Shown here piece after piece: positions 1-4,073 of a stretch of DNA of 5,237 nucleotides. Origin of the DNA: Methanobacteriota archaeon (lineage in GTDB: Archaea > Thermoplasmatota > Poseidoniia > Poseidoniales > Poseidoniaceae); the NCBI GenBank assembly GCA_002697705.1, contig NZXL01000077.1:1-5237 (forward strand). Direction: 5' to 3'. Under the pieces are notes generated by a model. That model was not told where the DNA came from. It did not search any database and saw only the letters and a list, made by a program, of their open reading frames with translations. Both the position numbers and the translations under genes were made by a program. Position 1 is the stretch's first letter, and every line of letters starts with the position of its first letter.

Positions 1-1
1 G

Positions 2-160
2 AGGCTTAGAGGTAAACTATTAGGTAAACTAGTATCGGCTTCTGGAAGAACAATTGTTGATGATCAAGGTGCGATGTTACTAGCAGATAAAACCGAACTA
101 GTTGACCAAGACCCTGGTTTATTATCTACCGAAATAAGAGCAAAATGGGGGGTTCAGTAA
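2..160 (+). CDS. rpa: Replication protein A (RPA, archaeal single-stranded DNA-binding protein), C-terminal fragment
   Basis: This is the 3' end of a gene that begins before the window; 52 codons and a TAA stop (158-160) are visible. RPA coats single-stranded DNA during replication, recombination and repair. The fragment reads as the last strands of an OB fold (LLGKLVSASGRTIVDDQGAM, where a short glycine-rich strand leads into a hydrophobic one) followed by the characteristic tail STEIRAKWGVQ. Endings of the type 'E-[IV]-R-A-[KR]-W' are typical of euryarchaeal RPA proteins. The identification rests mainly on this tail and on the next gene, which is an RPA-associated protein starting on the stop codon of this one. 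The zinc finger or other OB folds, if present, lie outside the window. I am fairly sure of the family but cannot say which RPA paralogue it is. Confidence 0.72.
   Translation, partial: RLRGKLLGKLVSASGRTIVDDQGAMLLADKTELVDQDPGLLSTEIRAKWGVQ
147..153 (+). promoter_or_regulatory. Shine-Dalgarno element that fixes the start of the RPA-associated protein
   Basis: GGGGGGT ends 6 bases before the ATG at 160, the same spacing as at the other plus-strand starts here. An in-frame ATG at 145 overlaps this element and has no purine-rich element of its own, so 160 is the better start. The element lies inside the last codons of the RPA gene, consistent with translational coupling. Confidence 0.6.
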
Positions 161-1086
161 TGCAACCATCACGCTCAATCAAGAGACAGCCTGCTTGGCA
201 CATGCTAGCATCTGAATTTGGTGAATCTACCCTAAATGAGAAAGGTTCAGGTGAATTTGACCCTTCATTTGTAATTACTAAATTGGGTTCAAAAGTTAAC
301 CGAGTAATAGTTGCAGGTCTACTGGAAAGACTAGAACCTAGGGATACAGCGAATGGTTCTGTACTTTACCAAGGACAAATAAGAGACCCATCTGGAGTTC
401 ATTATTTCTCAGTAGGAGATTATGCTTCTGATTCGATGAGGGAACTTACTTTACAACTATCTCCAAAGGTAGAAAGTGGAGAGCCAATACTCATGCTAAT
501 GGTGGCTAAGACCCGTTTATTCCAAACTGAAGAAGGTGCAATATACACCTCTCTTAGGCCAGAAGAGGCTTGTGAAATAGATAGTAACCGGTACGCAACT
601 TGGTTAACCAGAACTTGTCAAGATACTTTGGAGAGAATGAAAACTTTTACAGATTCCTTAGACTTTGAACCTACTATTGAATCATTGACTAAGCAGGGTA
701 TTGCAAGCCATATAGTCGAAGGATTGGTCTCTTCAAGAAATCACTATGGTGATATTGATTTGGAACATTATAATCTAAATATATTGCAAGCGCTTGATAT
801 TGCTGAAGGTAAGATTGATGCTGCATCTACTCCACCTCAACAGCAAATTGTATCAGTTCAAGAAGGTGAACAAGAGAGTTCTGATGGTTCGGATGAACTT
901 GGCGACATATTACTCGATATCATAAAGAAATTAGACCAAGGTGAAGGAGTTGACTTTGAAACGTTGATCACAAACGCATCTGCAAGAGGCTTTTCTCGTT
1001 CAATTGCTGAAGAAAAGATAGAAGTTTTATCTGATGAAGGTTCTATTCATGAACCGGCATTTGGATGGTTTAGAATCGTATCTTGA
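160..1086 (+). CDS. RPA-associated protein (RPAP / COG3390-like), OB fold plus winged helix
   Basis: This 308-residue protein probably partners with RPA on single-stranded DNA. In Haloferax, rpa and rpap genes are co-transcribed and their products associate; that role is carried over here by homology. The N-terminal part, about residues 14-150, has the family hallmarks: a SEFGESTL-type opening, FVITKLGSKVNRVIVAGLL, QGQIRDPSGVHYFSVGDY, and a third conserved strand at ILMLMVAKTRLF (110-121), which together fit an OB fold. A helical middle section (about 143-220) leads to a low-complexity acidic linker (about 222-246). The C-terminus (about 247-308) resembles a winged helix, with DILLDIIKKLDQGEGVDFET and the closing wing DEGSIHEPAFGWFRIV. 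The start ATG overlaps the RPA stop as TAATG, and the GGGGGGT element upstream supports it over the ATG at 145. Length and architecture match full-length family members. The Haloferax operon continues with a phosphoesterase gene; none follows here. Confidence 0.82.
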   Translation: MQPSRSIKRQPAWHMLASEFGESTLNEKGSGEFDPSFVITKLGSKVNRVIVAGLLERLEPRDTANGSVLYQGQIRDPSGVHYFSVGDYASDSMRELTLQLSPKVESGEPILMLMVAKTRLFQTEEGAIYTSLRPEEACEIDSNRYATWLTRTCQDTLERMKTFTDSLDFEPTIESLTKQGIASHIVEGLVSSRNHYGDIDLEHYNLNILQALDIAEGKIDAASTPPQQQIVSVQEGEQESSDGSDELGDILLDIIKKLDQGEGVDFETLITNASARGFSRSIAEEKIEVLSDEGSIHEPAFGWFRIVS

Positions 1087-1136
1087 ATACATTTGCCCCA
1101 ACACATTCAAGTTCTTTCGCTTGTGTGCTTGTTGTA

Positions 1137-1141
1137 GAGGT
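1137..1141 (+). promoter_or_regulatory. Shine-Dalgarno element that fixes the start of the 117-residue protein
   Basis: GAGGT ends 6 bases before the ATG at 1148. Earlier in-frame ATGs at 1034 and 1049 lie inside the RPA-associated gene, and their translation would add a cysteine-rich, poorly protein-like stretch across the gap. The element therefore decides the start at 1148. Confidence 0.7.
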
Positions 1142-1147
1142 CACTAT

Positions 1148-1501
1148 ATGGCAGGAATGGATTTCTTCATCCGCCCGGCTACGGGCACGACTAGCGCTGA
1201 TTGGGTTCGCATACCTAATGCAGATATCAAAGTAAGATTAACTCGTAGAATGACACGTACAATTGTACGTGGAGAGGAAGGCGATAATTTACATGATGAA
1301 GGCTCTGAGTCGGCTATCTACACTATCAGTGGAGAAATGCAATTAGATGAGTACAAGAGAATATTAGCTATGTTCCGCTCAGGCCAACCTTGTATCCACG
1401 ACCCATTTGAAGAAAGAGATGTGAAGGTAGTTTTTGCATCTATGGAATATGATGGTTCTAATGAATCATTTAAATTTGAATTAATCGAAGACATAGTTTG
1501 A
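1148..1501 (+). CDS. Uncharacterised 117-residue protein, first gene of the pilus-motor cluster; possible phage-tail-like beta domain
   Basis: I do not recognise this protein with certainty. It has no signal peptide and no membrane segment, so it should be cytoplasmic. The first 45 residues are basic and strand-like (DWVRIPNADIKVRLTRRMTR). An acidic loop (43-54, EEGDNLHDEGSE) follows, then a strand (AIYTISGEM, 56-64), a helix (DEYKRILAMFRSGQ, 67-80), a PCIHDPFEERD turn, and two strands (VKVVFASMEYDG and ESFKFELIED). The strand, helix, 'sG.P', strand, strand-to-C-terminus pattern reminds me of small baseplate or tail-adaptor domains of contractile and siphophage tails. This is a fold-level impression only, without a matching motif. 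The gene has its own GAGGT ribosome site, and its stop codon overlaps the ribosome site of the next gene, a platform membrane protein 9 bases downstream. It is therefore likely co-transcribed with the motor genes. A DNA-binding or scaffold role cannot be excluded. Confidence 0.75.
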   Translation: MAGMDFFIRPATGTTSADWVRIPNADIKVRLTRRMTRTIVRGEEGDNLHDEGSESAIYTISGEMQLDEYKRILAMFRSGQPCIHDPFEERDVKVVFASMEYDGSNESFKFELIEDIV

Positions 1502-1504
1502 GGT
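1500..1504 (+). promoter_or_regulatory. Shine-Dalgarno element overlapping the stop codon of the 117-residue gene
   Basis: GAGGT begins inside the TGA stop (1499-1501) and ends 6 bases before the ATG at 1511. Terminating ribosomes would sit on the site used to start the platform protein, which suggests translational coupling of the two genes. Confidence 0.6.
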
Positions 1505-1510
1505 TTTATT

Positions 1511-2092
1511 ATGCGTAAGCTAGAGGAGAAAAGAGAAATTCTCTACGTTATACGAACTATGGATGTATTGATGTCATCAGGGGTTGGTCTTGAGGCTGCA
1601 ATACATACAATTGGTACAGGGGGTTATGGAATCATCTCCAAAGACTTCTCAACTATAATGGAAAAATTACGCTCTGGTAAATCTAAGGGATTGGAAAAGG
1701 AAATCAAAGGCTTGATGAATAAATCTGAATCTGAAGGATATAGAAGATTGTTAAACACGATGTATACCAATCTAACTCAAAATACCGATTTGATAGAAAC
1801 TCTAAGAAAGCAAGGTAAAAGAATGGAAGAAGATAGGAATGAAGATGTTAAGAAGTACATCGAAGACCTTAGCGGAGTTCCTGAAACATTATTATCCATA
1901 GGAATGATTGGTCCAATTATTTTAGCAATTGTTGGTTTGATCCCACAATTGATGAGTGGAGATTTAGGGGCTTTCATGAAATTACCTCCAGCATCTACAA
2001 TTCAATCAGTGGTTAATGTAGGCCTCATTGCAACTCTTTTTGGAATGATTATGATCGGTCTAAAGGCTCATACTAAAGATCCGGGGTTGTAG
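1511..2092 (+). CDS. Type IV filament platform protein, first half (GspF/TadC/ArlJ-like, T2SSF domain)
   Basis: The 193-residue membrane protein probably forms part of the cytoplasmic-membrane platform on which a secretion ATPase drives filament assembly. The N-terminal 120 residues are soluble and helical. They begin with a motif typical of T2SSF domains, YVIRTMDVLMSSGVGLEAAI (residues 12-31), and continue to a charged helix (IETLRKQGKRMEEDRNEDVK) that leads into the membrane. Two membrane segments follow, about 125-148 (ETLLSIGMIGPIILAIVGLI) and 164-185 (IQSVVNVGLIATLFGMIMIG), and the protein ends just after the second. Usual TadB/TadC proteins are near 300 residues with one or two membrane helices before the soluble domain; those are absent here. 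The next gene encodes a second T2SSF protein that starts with a membrane helix, so the pair together resembles a split ArlJ. The gene starts after a GAGGT element at 6-base spacing and ends 7 bases before the next gene. The family call is based on pattern and context; overall sequence divergence is high. Confidence 0.72.
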   Translation: MRKLEEKREILYVIRTMDVLMSSGVGLEAAIHTIGTGGYGIISKDFSTIMEKLRSGKSKGLEKEIKGLMNKSESEGYRRLLNTMYTNLTQNTDLIETLRKQGKRMEEDRNEDVKKYIEDLSGVPETLLSIGMIGPIILAIVGLIPQLMSGDLGAFMKLPPASTIQSVVNVGLIATLFGMIMIGLKAHTKDPGL

Positions 2093-2096
2093 TGAT
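2092..2096 (+). promoter_or_regulatory. Weak, shifted Shine-Dalgarno element for the second platform protein
   Basis: There is no GGAGG before the ATG at 2100. GTGAT at 2092-2096 matches the downstream half of the extended archaeal element GGAGGTGATC. Aligned that way, it falls in the same register as the other four sites (the T of GGT seven bases before the A of ATG). Translation may depend on coupling to the upstream gene, whose TAG ends at 2092. Confidence 0.4.
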
Positions 2097-2099
2097 ATT

Positions 2100-2831
2100 A
2101 TGATTTTTGATTTCCTTGAAGCATTCAATGATCAGATGTTATTGCTGATCTTAATTGTTTTAGGAGTTGCCTTTTCTGCAGGCGGAATTCCTCCAATAAT
2201 TGAGAGAAACCGCCGTAGGAGTATAGAAAATCAACTTCCTGGTTTACTAGAATCACTATCCGACGCTGTCGGGGCTGGAAGAGGTATCCAAGAGGCTATG
2301 TTGGAACAGGGAAGAAATACACCAGGTATTCTAGGAAAACTTTTGACAGAAACTTTAGAATCAAGTCATTCATCATCATTCGATGCTGCACTTTCGGCAT
2401 TCGCATCAAAAACTCGCTCATCTCAGGTGCAAAGAGTAACAGTACTAATTGAAACTGCAATAGAGCAAGATGCGCCATTACAAGGTATTCTCTCGGATCT
2501 ATCGATGGACTATGAGAGATTGAATGATTTGATGAATAGAAGAGAAAGTGAACTACAAGGTAGGGGAATATTAATCATCCTTTTCGTATGTATTGGACTT
2601 CCAGTATTGATTGCATTCATCGTAGGTTTGTTCGCTCCTGCCAATAAGGGTTACCAAATAGGTGATTTCAATCAAACTTTTGCTCTATTTTTCGCAGCTT
2701 CTTCTGCGATTGCTTCATTGGTATCTGGCAGAATGTTAGGTAGAATGAAAGATTTCCTTTGGTGGCTCCCATTTTGGATGGCGGTATCAATGGGTCTGTA
2801 TTTAGGTGCAGTAAAGATGATTGGAGGTTAG
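2100..2831 (+). CDS. Type IV filament platform protein, second half (TadB/TadC/ArlJ-like, T2SSF domain)
   Basis: This 243-residue membrane protein is a second GspF-superfamily platform subunit. An N-terminal membrane helix (about 13-34) is followed by basic residues (RNRRR) that should lie in the cytoplasm. The soluble T2SSF domain (about 40-150) opens with the well-conserved pattern ENQLPGLLESLSDAVGAGRG then IQEAM, seen in TadB/TadC and ArlJ. It contains AFASKTRSSQVQRVTVLIETA (written in full here only to its first 20 residues in the family pattern: AFASKTRSSQVQRVTVLIET) and ends in a charged helix (RRESELQGR). Three further membrane helices follow at about 155-179, 191-210 and 217-238. The protein is slightly short for TadB/TadC. 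Its last two codons (GGA GGT) double as the ribosome site of the ATPase gene, so the two are tightly coupled. Together with the 193-residue protein it gives about 436 residues and six predicted membrane helices, close to a single archaeal ArlJ divided in two. Confidence 0.78.
   Translation: MIFDFLEAFNDQMLLLILIVLGVAFSAGGIPPIIERNRRRSIENQLPGLLESLSDAVGAGRGIQEAMLEQGRNTPGILGKLLTETLESSHSSSFDAALSAFASKTRSSQVQRVTVLIETAIEQDAPLQGILSDLSMDYERLNDLMNRRESELQGRGILIILFVCIGLPVLIAFIVGLFAPANKGYQIGDFNQTFALFFAASSAIASLVSGRMLGRMKDFLWWLPFWMAVSMGLYLGAVKMIGG
2823..2828 (+). promoter_or_regulatory. Perfect Shine-Dalgarno element of the ATPase gene, embedded in the preceding coding sequence
   Basis: GGAGGT forms the last two sense codons (Gly-Gly) of the platform protein and ends 6 bases before the ATG at 2835. 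It is the strongest ribosome site in the window and supports high translation of the ATPase, coupled to termination of its neighbour at 2829-2831. Confidence 0.75.
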
Positions 2832-2834
2832 AAT

Positions 2835-4073
2835 ATGTCAGAAAAAGTATTAGCACAATATGGTAGAGTTACAATTTATTTAGAGCCAAATCACCCATCT
2901 CCTATCTATCATGTAGATGGTTCTATAGAACCAAATCCATATGGAGATATAGCTGTTTTATTAGAAGACGATGATTTGGAAGAGGTCATGTACAATGGAG
3001 GTACACAATGTGTGAAAGTGGCTCACAGAGACCATGGCATGTGTAGAACCAATGTATGGATTGATGATGATGCAGGTATTCAAATTGCCAAAAATATAGC
3101 ATCTTTTACAAATGTACCTCTTGGTGATGGCCCTGGTATGGTACCAATTTTCGATGGCAGACTCCCTGATGGTTCTCGTGTAAATGGAACAATTCCTCCA
3201 ATCACGCCTGATGGACCTACTTTGACAATCCGTAAATTTAGAGAGGATCCACTTACAATGCTTGATTTGGTTAAATTTGGAACTGTAAATTCACGTCTTG
3301 CTGCTATGATGTGGGTTTGGATTGAAGGTCTAGATAGTCGACCTGCAAACTTTGTTATTGCAGGTGGAACAGGTTCTGGTAAGACAACAACTCTTAATTG
3401 TCTAGGAATGTATATTCCTTGGCATAGAAGGTTGCTAACTGTAGAAGATACAGCTGAATTGCAAGTTTATCACGACCACTGGTTGAGGATGGAAACCCGA
3501 AGAGAGAGGCCAGATGGAACTCCTGAAGTTGACATGAATGATTGTTTGAAATCCAGTCTACGTATGCGTCCTGACAGAATAATCGTTGGTGAAGTAAGAG
3601 GTCCTGAAGCTGCTACTTTACTTACTGCAATGAATACAGGTCACGATGGTTCTTTTGGTTCTCTGCACGCTAATACTGCTCAAGAAACAGTAACTAGAAT
3701 GATTAACCCACCTATGAATGTCCCACCAATTATGTTGACTGGTTTAGATTTGATAATCATTCAGGCCAGATTACATGTAAATGGCAGTACTGTTAGAAAA
3801 ATAACAGAGGTTGCTGAGATTGCAGGTATGGAAGGTACTAAACCTAGATTGAACATTATTTGGAAGTATAATGCTGCTAATGACAGGATAGAGGAAACAG
3901 GTATTCCTTCTAAACTTAGAGAAATTATTTGTCAAGCAGCAGGAGTAACTCCTGATGTATTTGAAAAGCATGTAGATCAAAGACAAAAAATCATTGAGGA
4001 TTTACTTAGACGTGATATTAGAGATATCCAAACAGTAACTCAAGTTATACAAAACTTCTATGCTAGTAGATGA
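2835..4073 (+). CDS. tadA: Type II/IV secretion system ATPase, CpaF/TadA family (pilus assembly motor)
   Basis: This 412-residue protein is a complete hexameric secretion ATPase. It hydrolyses ATP at the cytoplasmic face of the membrane to drive pilin assembly or secretion through the GspF-type platform. An N-terminal domain (about 1-137) includes the DDDLEEVMYNGG segment matching the 'E-[IV]-M-x-N-G' signature and the FDGRLPDGSRVNGTIPPI motif of this superfamily. The catalytic domain has all four nucleotide boxes: Walker A GGTGSGKTT (177-185), Asp box LLTVEDTAELQ (200-210), Walker B RIIVGEVRGPE (248-258) and His box GHDGSFGSLHANT (269-281). The run RMRPDRIIVGEVRG plus MNTGHDGS is the CpaF/TadA/VirB11-type wording rather than that of ArlI or GspE. 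Its length also fits CpaF/TadA (about 400-450) and is short for ArlI (about 500-550). A C-terminal helical tail (about 356-412) is less conserved. It lies 3 bases after the platform gene, with a GGAGGT ribosome site. The symbol marks the family, not proven orthology with bacterial tadA. Confidence 0.92.
   Translation: MSEKVLAQYGRVTIYLEPNHPSPIYHVDGSIEPNPYGDIAVLLEDDDLEEVMYNGGTQCVKVAHRDHGMCRTNVWIDDDAGIQIAKNIASFTNVPLGDGPGMVPIFDGRLPDGSRVNGTIPPITPDGPTLTIRKFREDPLTMLDLVKFGTVNSRLAAMMWVWIEGLDSRPANFVIAGGTGSGKTTTLNCLGMYIPWHRRLLTVEDTAELQVYHDHWLRMETRRERPDGTPEVDMNDCLKSSLRMRPDRIIVGEVRGPEAATLLTAMNTGHDGSFGSLHANTAQETVTRMINPPMNVPPIMLTGLDLIIIQARLHVNGSTVRKITEVAEIAGMEGTKPRLNIIWKYNAANDRIEETGIPSKLREIICQAAGVTPDVFEKHVDQRQKIIEDLLRRDIRDIQTVTQVIQNFYASR
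3985..3990 (-). terminator. Possible oligo-T terminator for the minus-strand gene, inside the ATPase gene
   Basis: A6 on the plus strand reads as T6 on the minus strand about 84 bases beyond the minus-strand stop codon. Archaeal RNA polymerase can terminate at short T runs without a hairpin. Because the two convergent genes abut, any terminator must lie inside the opposite gene, and this is the clearest T run. It may equally be a chance lysine-rich codon run (QKI in the ATPase). Confidence 0.2.

Noticed and set aside
145..159. Upstream ATG at 145 as start of the RPA-associated protein
   Set aside because: The ATG at 160 has GGGGGGT at the standard spacing and overlaps the RPA stop codon; the ATG at 145 has no such element.
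1079..1091. Small palindrome GTAT-CTTGA-ATAC as an operator
   Set aside because: Four-base arms spanning a stop codon are expected by chance, and no partner site was found.
1034..1147. Extended N-terminus of the 117-residue protein starting at the ATG at 1034 or 1049
   Set aside because: It would overlap the RPA-associated gene in another frame and add a cysteine-rich, unlikely stretch. GAGGT at 1137-1141 with 6-base spacing points to the ATG at 1148.
1777..1977. Minus-strand open frame of 66 codons
   Set aside because: It is the reverse of the membrane-protein coding region, which has clear family features; no ribosome site and low-quality protein composition.
2296..2856. Minus-strand open frames of about 60 codons (2296-2478 and 2668-2856)
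   Set aside because: Both are antisense to the second platform protein and have no supporting start signals or recognisable content.
3771..3986. Minus-strand open frame of 71 codons
   Set aside because: It is antisense to the C-terminal part of a well-supported ATPase gene; composition is that of a shadow frame.
2835..4073. Archaellum ArlI or a conjugation VirB11 as the identity of the ATPase
   Set aside because: Length and His-box wording fit CpaF/TadA better than ArlI, and the adjacent T2SSF platform genes argue against a conjugative VirB11. Only a phylogeny would settle it.
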